This document shows positions 1-7,476 of a stretch of DNA of 26,161 nucleotides, in pieces. Every line of letters begins with the position of its first letter. Within the stretch, counting starts at the first letter, position 1. Under the pieces are notes generated by a model. The model was not told the DNA's origin, made no database searches, and worked only from the letters and a program-made list of their open reading frames with translations. Both the position numbers and the translations under genes were made by a program. The DNA comes from a virus, in IMG/VR virus record IMGVR_UViG_3300010160_000200, positions 1-26,161 of that record; one strand, given 5' to 3'.

Positions 1-59
1 GGGCAAACTAATTCTTCACTCCATTGATTTTCTCGTCTTGCAAGTATCTTTATACTCAT
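1..59 (-). CDS. Partial CDS at left edge, unknown function
   Basis: An ATG on the minus strand at 59 opens a frame that stays open to the window edge, about 20 codons, beginning MSIKILARRENQW. Its start codon overlaps the stop of the upstream nuclease gene as ATGA, the same coupling used throughout this operon, which is the main reason for calling it. Too little protein is visible to assign a family; a replication or repair protein would fit the neighbourhood but that is only inference. Confidence 0.5.
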   Translation of the reverse strand, partial: MSIKILARRENQWSEELVC

Positions 60-730
60 CTGTAATACCCTTTCCCGTTATGTTCGCAAGTTAATACCTT
101 GCAAAAACTCTTGCATGTGAAATTAGGTTTTGGGTTCCATACCCCCGTTTTATGCGCTGCTTCTAAGCGGTCGGTTTCTTCTATCCAGCGTATCCAAAAT
201 GTTGGCGCATCATCCGCAGAATACTTTGCTTTAATAAAATCATCACATACCACAAACGCCAGCCCAGCTTTAACTTTGTGCACCTGGGGAAAATGTCTGA
301 ATATAGCTAAAGCCATAAGCTCTAACTGTTTGGTGTCGGCGTACTTGCTAGACTTGCCCGTCTTATAATCAACTACATAGGCAGAGTCTTCATCAATAAT
401 TAACAAATCTGCTACCCCCCTAAACCAAACATTTGCGTCAAAAAAATCACATGCAGCTAGCTTCTTAGTCAAACCCATTCGGTACTCAACTAACTTTTCG
501 CCTTTTATGTTCTCTAATACTTTGAGAACTGGTTCAATAAATTTATACTTAGCAGGGATTGGTGTCCCATTACCAATGTAATCTTCCGCAGCTTTATGAA
601 CATCCTTGCCAAACATAATAGCTTCTGTTGGCGGCTCTTGTATATCCTTGATTACCCTTAGATGGTAGTATTTTTTAGGGCATTGTTGAAATAATCCAAG
701 AGAGGAGTACGACCAAGTTACAGGTTTCAT
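56..730 (-). CDS. PD-(D/E)XK nuclease, Cas4/RecB-like, with putative Fe-S cysteines
   Basis: A 224-residue protein with the RecB/Cas4 exonuclease core. From the ATG at 730 the visible motifs are CPKKYYHLRV (Cys17), GKDVHKAAEDY with His45, Glu82 in VEYR, GVADLLIID with Asp108, VVDYKTGK with Asp121 and Lys123, and a QLELMAL helix matching the QxxxY motif. Three cysteines near the C-terminus (206, 210, 215) together with Cys17 resemble the four-Cys Fe-S clamp of Cas4 and AddB. The ATG at 730 is chosen over an upstream in-frame ATG at 757 because it forms an ATGA overlap with the preceding gene. Family knowledge suggests DNA end-processing during phage replication or recombination. It shares an operon with DNA polymerase and a VRR-NUC nuclease. 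The nuclease fold is fairly certain; the cluster is inference. Confidence 0.85.
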   Translation of the reverse strand: MKPVTWSYSSLGLFQQCPKKYYHLRVIKDIQEPPTEAIMFGKDVHKAAEDYIGNGTPIPAKYKFIEPVLKVLENIKGEKLVEYRMGLTKKLAACDFFDANVWFRGVADLLIIDEDSAYVVDYKTGKSSKYADTKQLELMALAIFRHFPQVHKVKAGLAFVVCDDFIKAKYSADDAPTFWIRWIEETDRLEAAHKTGVWNPKPNFTCKSFCKVLTCEHNGKGYYR

Positions 731-897
731 TTGACTTTTTCTTTGGCAATCAAGCACAGCAATCGGGCGTCAACTAATGCAGACTCAGCGTACAGTTGGG
801 CTTCTTTAAATTTTCTATCTAACATACACTCTTCAAAGTCTTTAATGTTTTTCCGTATATCCAGTAAAAACTCAGCATAATCTATCAATGTTCCCAT
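727..897 (-). CDS. Small conserved-looking phage protein, unknown function
   Basis: A 56-codon frame beginning MGTLIDYAEFLLDIRKNI. It fills the gap between two real genes precisely: its ATG lies 13 bp inside the end of the upstream gene and its TGA overlaps the nuclease start as ATGA. The product is predicted all-helical and amphipathic, with Cys and Leu residues spaced as in a short helical hairpin, and has no membrane segment. I do not recognise the family. Translational coupling on both sides is the evidence that it is real. Confidence 0.7.
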   Translation of the reverse strand: MGTLIDYAEFLLDIRKNIKDFEECMLDRKFKEAQLYAESALVDARLLCLIAKEKVK

Positions 898-1124
898 TCA
901 TCGTCATCCAAGTCAGCGTGTTCAAGTATTACTTTCTTAGCTCGTTCTAATAGCCATACCATTAAAGCTGAGTCTCCTGTACTAGATACTAAGCGTTCCG
1001 CACCCATCTTAGTGTAGCCAACTATAACTACACATTCATATTCGCCCATATTGTTTTCTAATACGGTGTCGGCGTTGATGTCTTCGGTTGTTGCTCCAGT
1101 AAAAGGTAATATTTTTGCGGTCAT
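885..1124 (-). CDS. Hypothetical phage protein, 79 residues
   Basis: A small soluble protein with an N-terminal MTAKILPFTG segment, a central beta-like stretch (YECVVIVGYT) and a C-terminal helix ending in the acidic DLDDDEWEH tail. Its ATG at 1124 overlaps the stop of the upstream gene as ATGA, and its 3' end overlaps the 56-residue gene by 13 bp, so it is one of a coupled string downstream of DNA polymerase. Short proteins with an ILPF start and a central strand are common next to phage replication genes, but I cannot name the family. Confidence 0.75.
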   Translation of the reverse strand: MTAKILPFTGATTEDINADTVLENNMGEYECVVIVGYTKMGAERLVSSTGDSALMVWLLERAKKVILEHADLDDDEWEH

Positions 1125-1378
1125 TTTTTACTCACTTTCTTTTTGATAGCTGGTTTAGTCCGCTTAGTAACAGCTTTGCTGCTTTTCTCGGGTCTAACTC
1201 GGTACTCATCAATTGCTGCGGTAAGCAAACTAATAAGCCCCCATTGCACAAGCGTTTCAAGTCCTTGTTTATTAAACTTAACCTGAGCATCAGCCGAGCC
1301 ATCTTTGTTCTCCTTAATAATCTTTACACTAATGCCACATGAGTCTACATCTTTAACTGTTATTTCTTTTGCTTTCAT
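1121..1378 (-). CDS. Hypothetical basic phage protein, 85 residues
   Basis: The N-terminal two thirds carry alternating charged beta-like segments (KEITVKDVD, ISVKIIKENKDGSADAQV) followed by a helix (LETLVQWGLISLLTAAIDEY). The C-terminus is a lysine-rich tail ending KKKVSKK, which could bind nucleic acid. The ATG at 1378 is preferred over one at 1384 because GGAG lies 7 nt before the former and only 1 nt before the latter. The start overlaps the polymerase stop as TAATG, so it is translationally coupled to polymerase. Function unknown; a role in replication is inferred only from position. Confidence 0.75.
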   Translation of the reverse strand: MKAKEITVKDVDSCGISVKIIKENKDGSADAQVKFNKQGLETLVQWGLISLLTAAIDEYRVRPEKSSKAVTKRTKPAIKKKVSKK

Positions 1379-3174
1379 TAACATTCTCCATACGATTTAC
1401 CAACACCTATTTCGCAAGCAAGAGGAAGAGTTTGCGCCCAGCTTGGTCGCCATACCATACATTCTTCTATGTAAGCTAAAGCCTCGTCCTTCTCTTCTTC
1501 CTTGACAACTGCCATGACCGCATCATGCACAGTCAAAGCAACCTTGTACTTCCTACTAATCTTTAGCATTTGTTCACCGATGACACATCTAGCCAATGCT
1601 TGGCATACATTCTCCACAACTTTCCCGCCGTAAATCTTGATACGACCCCGTCGGCTTTTATAGGTATAGCCTTCATCATCTTCCTGTAAGTCCGCATAGT
1701 TTAGGTATAAGCCCGATGGTAGTAAGAAACCTGACTCCGTAACCGATAATGCCTGTGGCTGGTGACCAATCGCCGTAGTCTTGTTCTGTCTGAGGGCTTC
1801 CAAGGAATTATTAGCTTCTTTCCACAATCTAGGGATATGTGGGTAGGTTTGTCGGTAGACGGATATGATTCGTGACGCCTCCTCATCTGCAATTTCCACG
1901 CCAAAAGTCTTGAGTTGTATACCAAACTTTGTATGTCCCATGCCATAACCCGCCCCGAGGATTGTCGTCTTGCCCACAAATCTTTCGCTTGGGTCAATCT
2001 CTTTTTCAGCTTTGTTGTAGATCGCCGACGCCATGATCTTGTATACATCTTCATGCCTTTCAAAAGCTGTGACGAGGTCGTTCTGCCCACTTATCCAAGC
2101 CACGATGCGTGCCTCAATCTGAGAGGAGTCGGCGTCGATTAGAACATACCCTTTAGGGGCGATAATAGAATCCTTAAGAAGGGATTTTCTTGGAAGATTT
2201 TGAAGATTAAGTTTGTCGTCACCTCCCCAACGTCCAGTATGAGCAGCGTAATACCTAAGAGGAACAGGCATTTTGCCCCGTAGCGATATACTAATAAATC
2301 TTTGCGTGCGGGTTTCTTCGAGGGTCGACTTAGTCCCCAGTCTAGCGGCAATGATAGCTTGAACTCGTTCATCAGGGTGCTCCATGAGAGCCTTAAACTC
2401 TTCGTCGTTCTTTGCAAAAGCAAAAGTAAGTTTTCCATTGGCAGGGCTTTCCTTCATTGGTGGTTCTACGCCCATCTTGATAAGTAACTCGGCAAGCTTG
2501 GGGTTCGACATGAGGGTTTCTTTGTTAGCAACGCACTGCGCCAATAGCTTTTCTTTACGGGCTTGTACTTGCATCAGGTGTTGCTCTAGCAGGGGTGTAT
2601 CTAACTGCAATACGGGTTCCGAAAACATCTTAATTGTGAGGCTTATAAGCTGAAGTTCAGACTTTGAGAACCGTTGTACTAACACATGGAATAAAGCGTA
2701 AGTTAACTCCACATCATTATTACAATATCCGCCATATGCGCTAAGATCATGCTTGCTAAAATCTTCACGTCGTTTGCCGAGGGCTTCAATAACTTCTGTC
2801 CCTTTGCGTCCAAGGTTGTAGCGCACAGCAAGTTTAGCCAAACTGTTTCCAGCTTCCAAACCATCTGTCGCACGAGCCATGCTAAGCGTGTCCAGCCAAG
2901 CCATTGGTTGAATACCAAACCGCCAAGACAAAATAGCAGAGTCAAACATAGCGTTATGGGCAAGAGCAAAAGAACTACTCCAGTCGTAGTGAGACAAGAA
3001 ATCCAATATCTCTTCGTGAGTACCGCTAAACCATTTAGTTTCACCGTCATTCTCCTTTACAGAAACTCCAATTGTTTGAAATGAATCCGACCTTACATAC
3101 TCCTCAGTCGTGGACTTGGTCAGGCTAAACTCACGGCTGTAATACGTTTCAAAATCTAGGGTAATTATGTTCAT
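1378..3174 (-). CDS. Family A DNA polymerase with 3'-5' exonuclease domain
   Basis: A 598-residue replicative polymerase of the T7/Pol I family. The N-terminal DnaQ-like exonuclease shows Asp7 and Glu9 (LDFETY), Asp78 (HNAMFD) and Asp154 (YCNNDVELTY), all expected metal ligands. The polymerase half has HTGRWGG (312-318), motif A DADSSQIEAR with Asp347, motif B from Lys402 to the GYGMG turn (409-413), and motif C TVHDAV with His550 and Asp551. No 5'-nuclease domain is present, as usual for phage enzymes of this length. Motif C reads VHDA where most relatives have VHDE. The ATG at 3174 overlaps the upstream stop as ATGA, with small genes coupled downstream. It is the likely replicative polymerase; no helicase or primase was recognised in the window. 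Confidence 0.97.
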   Translation of the reverse strand: MNIITLDFETYYSREFSLTKSTTEEYVRSDSFQTIGVSVKENDGETKWFSGTHEEILDFLSHYDWSSSFALAHNAMFDSAILSWRFGIQPMAWLDTLSMARATDGLEAGNSLAKLAVRYNLGRKGTEVIEALGKRREDFSKHDLSAYGGYCNNDVELTYALFHVLVQRFSKSELQLISLTIKMFSEPVLQLDTPLLEQHLMQVQARKEKLLAQCVANKETLMSNPKLAELLIKMGVEPPMKESPANGKLTFAFAKNDEEFKALMEHPDERVQAIIAARLGTKSTLEETRTQRFISISLRGKMPVPLRYYAAHTGRWGGDDKLNLQNLPRKSLLKDSIIAPKGYVLIDADSSQIEARIVAWISGQNDLVTAFERHEDVYKIMASAIYNKAEKEIDPSERFVGKTTILGAGYGMGHTKFGIQLKTFGVEIADEEASRIISVYRQTYPHIPRLWKEANNSLEALRQNKTTAIGHQPQALSVTESGFLLPSGLYLNYADLQEDDEGYTYKSRRGRIKIYGGKVVENVCQALARCVIGEQMLKISRKYKVALTVHDAVMAVVKEEEKDEALAYIEECMVWRPSWAQTLPLACEIGVGKSYGEC

Positions 3175-3497
3175 AAGGTTTGCGTTACTCCAGCAATAGG
3201 GGTAGGCATAGTTATAGTTCCTGTTACTGCACCGCTATTTAAAGTAACTTTCCCTGACGTAGTAGGGTATTCTATGGCTCTAAGCTTTATTTTCTTTGGT
3301 TCAACAAGTTCCTCTAATATTTTTTCAGTAAAGCGTTGTTGCATTAGCTTATTTAATCCATCAGTAAGGGCTTGGCGGTCTTCCGCATCTAAGAAGTCTT
3401 CGTGTTTGTTCATTATGTGCGCCCACTTACCACCATCAACAAATTCCTCAGGATGAGTCTTCATACGCTCCAATAATAATGCTACGCCGTCGTTCAT
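3171..3497 (-). CDS. Conserved-looking phage protein upstream of DNA polymerase
   Basis: A 108-residue soluble, helix-rich protein starting MNDGVALLLERMKTHPEEF. The start at 3497 is chosen because it has a near-perfect AAGGAG 5 nt upstream; the in-frame ATG at 3527 has no ribosome binding site and would overlap the preceding gene. The C-terminal 30 residues are Thr/Gly/Pro-rich and look disordered. The stop overlaps the polymerase start as ATGA. I recall similar ERM-x-HPEEF proteins near polymerase genes in environmental phages but know no function; a polymerase-associated role is only inference. Confidence 0.8.
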   Translation of the reverse strand: MNDGVALLLERMKTHPEEFVDGGKWAHIMNKHEDFLDAEDRQALTDGLNKLMQQRFTEKILEELVEPKKIKLRAIEYPTTSGKVTLNSGAVTGTITMPTPIAGVTQTL

Positions 3498-3531
3498 TTG
3501 TTCTCCTTTAGGGAACGGGTCAGACATCGCT

Positions 3532-3843
3532 TTAACAGCGCCCGTCAATGTCATTAAGACGGTCAAAATAAGACACAAAAAAGTCTATGTTTTCTTCATT
3601 AGCAACAAAGGCATGACCCCCTGAGGTCATAATGTTTTTAAGTTCTCGTTGTTGTAATGCGGTAGGTTTGTTATCGCCAGCCTTACATTCGATAGCCACG
3701 AACTGTCCACGATAACAGCATATAATATCAGGCACGCCTGATCTGCCAAAGCCAAAGGTGGCGGGAAAAAAGTAGTAGACACTATGTTTCTTTAGTATCT
3801 TAACTATCTTATCTTTAACTTTTGATTCGGGTGTTGAACTCAT
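3532..3843 (-). CDS. VRR-NUC domain nuclease
   Basis: A 103-residue single-domain nuclease of the VRR-NUC branch of the PD-(D/E)XK superfamily. Visible motifs from the ATG at 3843 are GRSGVPDIICC with Asp39, FVAIECKAG with Glu52 and Lys54, and a following Gln64 in TALQQREL, giving the D-ExK-Q signature. Members act on branched DNA such as Holliday junctions or flaps, in phages usually as a stand-alone resolvase-like enzyme; this activity is inferred from the family. The gene is the first of its transcription unit. No ribosome binding site precedes the ATG, while a TATACT box lies 6 bp upstream, so the message may be leaderless. A TTG at 3849 is an alternative start. Confidence 0.9.
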   Translation of the reverse strand: MSSTPESKVKDKIVKILKKHSVYYFFPATFGFGRSGVPDIICCYRGQFVAIECKAGDNKPTALQQRELKNIMTSGGHAFVANEENIDFFVSYFDRLNDIDGRC

Positions 3844-3849
3844 TGACAA

Positions 3850-3877
3850 AGTATATCACATACAAAGTCAAACACAA
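3850..3877 (-). promoter_or_regulatory. Candidate promoter for the VRR-NUC/polymerase unit
   Basis: On the minus strand a TATACT box (3850-3855) is preceded after 16 bp by TTGTGT (3872-3877). A better -35-like TTGACT also sits here but only 11 bp from the -10. The predicted transcript start falls at or next to the VRR-NUC ATG, which would explain the absence of a Shine-Dalgarno. A promoter is needed here because a strong terminator for the upstream operon lies at 3958-3980. Confidence 0.4.
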
Positions 3878-3921
3878 TAAATATTTTAGTTTATTTTATA
3901 GGGATATACCCCTATTGACTT

Positions 3922-3952
3922 GCACCGTCTGACATGGTATGTCAGGTAGTGG
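3922..3952. promoter_or_regulatory. Dispersed inverted repeat, site A
   Basis: Two half-sites face each other: CACCGTCTGACA on the left and, reverse-complemented, CCACTACCTGACA on the right, with 5 bp between. It is one of seven related dyads in the minus-strand module. This copy is intergenic, about 80 bp upstream of the VRR-NUC start and just beyond the terminator of the upstream operon. Confidence 0.75.
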
Positions 3953-3957
3953 AAATG

Positions 3958-3980
3958 AAAAAGCCACCCGAAGGTGGCTT
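3958..3980 (-). terminator. Rho-independent terminator, UUCG loop
   Basis: On the minus strand AAGCCACC and GGTGGCTT form a perfect 8 bp stem around a TTCG tetraloop, and the stem runs directly into a TTTTT tract. It closes the long operon whose last gene ends at 4120. About 140 bp of apparently non-coding trailer lie between that gene and the hairpin. Confidence 0.9.
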
Positions 3981-4119
3981 AGTAACGCAGAAAGATAGGT
4001 TAAGCAGATTACGCCCTTGTACGTTTACGGGTTACTGCGTGGTATATACATCTGCCGTATACATATCCACAACCCTGTGAAAGGATTAACTATGAAGTCA
4101 ACCTAGAAACCAGTATACA

Positions 4120-4983
4120 TCACTTTGCTACAAAAGCAAATCCCTCGGTGAACGCACAACCTATATGGGATATAGCCTCTCCTACCTTTAAGACTTTAAA
4201 TACTGCGTACTTCTCGGCTATGTTCTCGGGCAAATCTTCATACGAGGCATACCTTTGCACAGTATCGGTAGCATAGCTATACACTACCAAACTATTGTCG
4301 GCGTTGGCTTTCACACCATAACCTAGCTTGGCATCTACCATGTTCTTCAGTTCATTAACGTGCTCAAACTCATCACACTTTTTATCGTGCTGTTCTAAGT
4401 CTTTAATGCTGATAGGTTTTGACGGCATACTACATTTATCCTCGCCATGTTTCCTAGCGTAGTAAGCCTGCATAGCATACATAGCAATTTCCCCCTCAAC
4501 ATTAAAGTCCCACCGCAAATGATTTGTAGAAGCATTGTGCAAACTTCTAATCCCATTGGTAACATAATCTTTAATGAGTTGCGTCAATTCGTCGTCTACC
4601 CTAGGTGTAAAGACTTTCTTGACAACGCTAATTGCTTTCTTTAGGTCACTCGTTGTAGTTACGTTGCGACTACCCCTTGACTTAGAAACACGAAAGCCTT
4701 CAACCGTATAGCACTCCTCACTAGCCCTGTTACGCCAACGACTTTGGATACTAATAGAGCCAAGCCGATCACCACCCTCGTAGACTTTGATACGAAACAC
4801 TTGGAATTTAACTTTCTGCTCGTTGTCTTCCATATAGCATTTTGTTTCGACGCACCTATCCGATACTTCAAACTTAGCCAACGGCTTGAGCATAGCTACC
4901 TTCATCAAGAACTCCTCGAGTCCTTCCTTATACTCAGCGTTGCGCCACTCGGTTTTAATCTTACTGCGATCTACTGCTATCAT
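4120..4983 (-). CDS. Hypothetical phage protein, last gene of the AAA+/vWA operon
   Basis: A 287-residue soluble protein of unknown family. The N-terminal half alternates strands and charged loops (residues about 35-110); the middle contains a helical region (ELTQLIKDYVTNGIRSLH, then FNVEGEIAMYAMQAYYARKHG); the C-terminus returns to mixed alpha/beta and ends FTEGFAFVAK. No catalytic motif or membrane segment is evident. The ATG at 4983 has AAGGAA 7 nt upstream. It follows the DUF3150-like gene by 9 bp and is the last gene before the terminator, so it may work with the AAA+/vWA module, but that is inference from position. Confidence 0.85.
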   Translation of the reverse strand: MIAVDRSKIKTEWRNAEYKEGLEEFLMKVAMLKPLAKFEVSDRCVETKCYMEDNEQKVKFQVFRIKVYEGGDRLGSISIQSRWRNRASEECYTVEGFRVSKSRGSRNVTTTSDLKKAISVVKKVFTPRVDDELTQLIKDYVTNGIRSLHNASTNHLRWDFNVEGEIAMYAMQAYYARKHGEDKCSMPSKPISIKDLEQHDKKCDEFEHVNELKNMVDAKLGYGVKANADNSLVVYSYATDTVQRYASYEDLPENIAEKYAVFKVLKVGEAISHIGCAFTEGFAFVAK

Positions 4984-4992
4984 TTGGTTTCC

Positions 4993-5892
4993 TTAGAATG
5001 AGAATTTGTTGAGGATTGCATCAACCCTAGCCTTGACTGCCTCTCTTGCTATCATGTTCTGACGCAAGTCGGTAGAGTCGTGGTTCATAATGGCTACTGC
5101 TAAGTCTTTGCGTGCTTGCTCCATGTTAGGGTCTTTGGCTACATTGAAGTGAGAAAGCAGGTCTACTAACTCCGTAGCTTCCTCTAGCATGGTGTCTTTA
5201 AACACACGGGGTTTGTGTGTGCGTTCCCAACGACCATCAACTTCTTCCTCAACCTCGTCAATCTCAAGCCTATCACTCATGCGTAGCAATACTTTATGCA
5301 ACCTGTCCCACGCATCTTTCATCGCATTGTTAAGTCTGTCGGCGTAGGCTTTCTCGCAACTTGCCACAATCTCCGACTTAGACTCCTCGTTGATATCGAT
5401 ACGGAAATCCCCTGCCATAGGTACAGGCATATAGTTCACCCCGAACTTAAACTTGCGGGCGACTTTCTCTACATCGGGATACTCCTCTCGGTCAAACAAA
5501 TCACCAAGCTGGAACGCTGCCGCACTTACCAAGTTAGGGTATGCTATGACAAACTTATCCACCAGAGCTGTGTAGTTCTTCTCCAGCGTAGCTAGGTTTT
5601 CCTTGTATGTTAGGAAGTTACTCATCGGGAGCAATCGTAAGCCGTTGTCCGACCAAGGTAAAGTTTGGGTCAAGTGCCAATTACGAGCAGATGACGCATA
5701 CTTCTGAATGGTATCCAAGAACCCTGTGCCTGCTAAAAGATTCTTGTTGTAATTACCCACCCGAGTCTTGGTGTTCTTATCAAAGTCCACCTGCGTGGAT
5801 ACCTTCTTGTCTAGCTTACGAGCAGTCCACGCACTAATAGATAATTCTACTAACATGGCTGATGATGCGATTGATATGCTATTGTCTTGCAT
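4993..5892 (-). CDS. DUF3150-like protein associated with the AAA+/vWA module
   Basis: A 299-residue, mostly helical soluble protein. The start at 5892 (MQDNSISIASSAMLVELSIS) has AAGGAA 5 nt upstream; an upstream ATG at 5940 would overlap the preceding gene without a ribosome site. The opening segment with SISAWTARKLDKKVS, a central tyrosine/proline-rich part (YPNLVSAAAFQLGDLFDREEYP) and a long C-terminal helical region match my recollection of DUF3150 proteins, which travel with CobS/MoxR-type ATPases and CobT/vWA proteins on conjugative elements and in phages. The matching neighbours here support this. Biochemical function is unknown; an adaptor or substrate role for the ATPase/vWA pair is inferred. 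Family assignment is from memory. Confidence 0.75.
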   Translation of the reverse strand: MQDNSISIASSAMLVELSISAWTARKLDKKVSTQVDFDKNTKTRVGNYNKNLLAGTGFLDTIQKYASSARNWHLTQTLPWSDNGLRLLPMSNFLTYKENLATLEKNYTALVDKFVIAYPNLVSAAAFQLGDLFDREEYPDVEKVARKFKFGVNYMPVPMAGDFRIDINEESKSEIVASCEKAYADRLNNAMKDAWDRLHKVLLRMSDRLEIDEVEEEVDGRWERTHKPRVFKDTMLEEATELVDLLSHFNVAKDPNMEQARKDLAVAIMNHDSTDLRQNMIAREAVKARVDAILNKFSF

Positions 5893-5894
5893 GA

Positions 5895-6056
5895 TTATTC
5901 CTTCACTAATAAGTTGAGATTTTTGGTAATTAACTTCCATACTTTGTCCGCTTTCTTTGTAGGCTTACCTGTCATATGTTCGTGTATATGTAAGTCAACC
6001 AAGTCTTGAATAAGATATTCAACCTTACTCGCTACCGCTTCTCGGTTTAGTTCCAT
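5895..6056 (-). CDS. Small hypothetical protein between vWA and DUF3150-like genes
   Basis: A 53-codon frame starting MELNREAVASKVEYLIQDL and ending LNLLVKE. The ATG at 6056 is preferred over one at 6062 because AAGGAG ends 7 nt before the former and 1 nt before the latter. It occupies the space between the vWA gene and the DUF3150-like gene exactly: its TAA is 2 nt from the next start. The product is a charged two-helix protein with no recognised domain. Coupling and spacing argue it is real. Confidence 0.7.
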   Translation of the reverse strand: MELNREAVASKVEYLIQDLVDLHIHEHMTGKPTKKADKVWKLITKNLNLLVKE

Positions 6057-6068
6057 TTTCATTCTCCT

Positions 6069-7250
6069 TTATTCAACATGGACTACTTTACCTACTACAA
6101 CATCGCTATTAAATCTAGCGTTCCCTTTGATGCACCACATGACAGGAGCAGTCAGATCGTGCCACTTAGCTTTGTCCGAATTGAGATAGCCGTCGGTGAG
6201 CATAATCACACACTCGGGCTTCAAGTTCTCCTTCTTCATAAAGCTAGGTACACAGTCAGGGTTAGTCCCACCGCCACCTTTGGCTTGCGTTGATTCAACT
6301 AAGTTGCACAACTCCGTATCACGATAAGTTTCGTGCCCTGCGACATGGGTATCCCAATACAACAAATCAATCTGCTCGGGACACACCTCATCACATATAG
6401 ACTTCACCTCAGATAGAAAGCCTGCTAACTCCGTATCACCTATCGAGCCTGATGTATCTATACCTACAAGGATAGAGCCTACCTTCTCAGAGTAAGACGA
6501 TGGCATGATAATGTCCGAGCCAATGTATCGCTTGTGCAAACGCTTCCACGTTGTTTGGTCTTTACCTTGAGTTGTCGTCTTAACAAAGTCACGCAACGCT
6601 TCCTTCCAGTCAATCTTCGGGGTAAGTAAGTCTTGCAGTTCTCTACTTACGTTGCCTTTCATCTTGCCTGCTAGGATAGAGCCTTGACGTAGAGCCCTCT
6701 CAATCTCGTTAGCGATTTCTTCCTTGTCGCCTTCTTTTGCGTTCTCCCAATCGTGCTCGTCAAAGCCTTTGTCTGACCCGTTCCCATCTTCTCCATACTC
6801 TTCCTCGAGTAGACGGAACACCTGAGCCGTATCCATGCCACGATACTTCTCATCTATCAAGCCCATGACATTACCATCTGCATCTAGTGGCATCTCAACA
6901 TCATAGCCCTCGGGGTCATAGTCACGGATTTGTAGGTTAATCACATAGTCACACGCAGCGTTAGCTAGTTGTGCGTTCTTCTTATGTAACTTCTCCCACA
7001 CGACTAGGTGTCGATAAGCCTTGTGCATATTCTCATGCAAGATAACAAAAGCTAGAGCCTTGTCAGTCAAGCTACCTACAAACTCACGACCATAGATAAC
7101 ATCCAAGCCGTTAGTCTTAGCAGTCGGCGTCGTGTCATCCACGGATACCTTGCCTACCATAAACAAACCTGAGAACAGACAGAAGTTTCTATGCTTCATT
7201 AGCTGGACATGGGTTCTCTCAATGCGTTGTTCCGCTGATAATTTGCTCAT
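6069..7250 (-). CDS. vWA protein with HExxH metallopeptidase-like domain (CobT/DUF2201-like)
   Basis: A 393-residue two-part protein. Residues 60-115 carry LHENMHKAYRH, an HExxH zinc signature at 72-76, followed by ANAACDYVINLQI, typical of the putative metallopeptidase domain that precedes vWA-like domains. A charged, acidic linker (about 140-190) leads to the vWA domain with the MIDAS motif DTSGS (265-269), a conserved Thr329 after a Gly run, and Asp353 in MLTDGYLN. Such proteins pair with MoxR/CobS ATPases, here two genes upstream, and are thought to receive remodelling force from them. The ATG at 7250 has AAGGAG 7 nt upstream and overlaps the previous gene by 32 bp. Whether the HExxH is a working protease is unknown. 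An inverted-repeat site lies inside its 3' end. Confidence 0.92.
   Translation of the reverse strand: MSKLSAEQRIERTHVQLMKHRNFCLFSGLFMVGKVSVDDTTPTAKTNGLDVIYGREFVGSLTDKALAFVILHENMHKAYRHLVVWEKLHKKNAQLANAACDYVINLQIRDYDPEGYDVEMPLDADGNVMGLIDEKYRGMDTAQVFRLLEEEYGEDGNGSDKGFDEHDWENAKEGDKEEIANEIERALRQGSILAGKMKGNVSRELQDLLTPKIDWKEALRDFVKTTTQGKDQTTWKRLHKRYIGSDIIMPSSYSEKVGSILVGIDTSGSIGDTELAGFLSEVKSICDEVCPEQIDLLYWDTHVAGHETYRDTELCNLVESTQAKGGGGTNPDCVPSFMKKENLKPECVIMLTDGYLNSDKAKWHDLTAPVMWCIKGNARFNSDVVVGKVVHVE
6132..6162. promoter_or_regulatory. Dispersed inverted repeat, site F (inside the vWA gene)
   Basis: CACCACATGACA faces the complement of a degenerate half-site (GCACGATCTGACT), with 5 bp between. It is the weakest of the seven copies and overlaps codons for the vWA C-terminal strand, so chance or protein constraint could contribute. 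It lies about 75 bp upstream of the 53-residue gene start, comparable to the intergenic copies. Confidence 0.45.
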
Positions 7251-7476
7251 CGTTGCTCTCCTTTTCGTTAGTTGCATCTTCATACTTCTCTACTGCCTGA
7301 CCAAGCAAGCGTAATAACTGAACGCCTGTCATGTTTGCCTGATTTAATGCCGTTGATACCATCATAGATATGAGCACAGACATTACTACCTCGATCTCTA
7401 GATTTTCTTCTGTGAGCAAATTGCCAACCCTGTCGGCTACGCTTTCTGCTTTCATTTGCAATTCTTCTGCTTTCAT
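7219..7476 (-). CDS. Small helical hypothetical protein
   Basis: An 85-residue protein, acidic and helical throughout, with a Met/Leu-rich central helix (IEVVMSVLISMMVSTALNQA) that could be an oligomerisation helix or weak membrane-associated segment, and a hydrophilic C-terminus. The ATG overlaps the upstream stop as ATGA and has GAGGAGG 7 nt upstream, one of the strongest ribosome sites in the window. It overlaps the vWA gene start by 32 bp. It sits between the ATPase and vWA genes, which suggests co-expression with that module. Function not recognised. Confidence 0.8.
   Translation of the reverse strand: MKAEELQMKAESVADRVGNLLTEENLEIEVVMSVLISMMVSTALNQANMTGVQLLRLLGQAVEKYEDATNEKESNDEQIISGTTH

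Noticed and set aside
1701-2090. Second minus-strand frame inside DNA polymerase
   Set aside because: It overlaps the conserved polymerase motifs in another frame and has no independent signals.
3600-3640. ATGACC/GGTCAT palindrome inside the VRR-NUC gene, possible extra member of the dyad family
   Set aside because: Centre is 8 bp instead of 4-6 and the outer CCAC arms are missing.
3981-4118. GTAACGCAG and GTTACTGCG repeats plus two GTATA-type boxes in the gap after the 4120 gene
   Set aside because: The order of the blocks does not allow a proper inverted repeat, and no open frame longer than about 10 codons with a ribosome site was found. I see only operon trailer here.
6841-6895. CCATGACA followed by TCTAGTGG, resembling a spread-out dyad
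   Set aside because: The GTCAG half is absent and spacing is wrong; likely chance.
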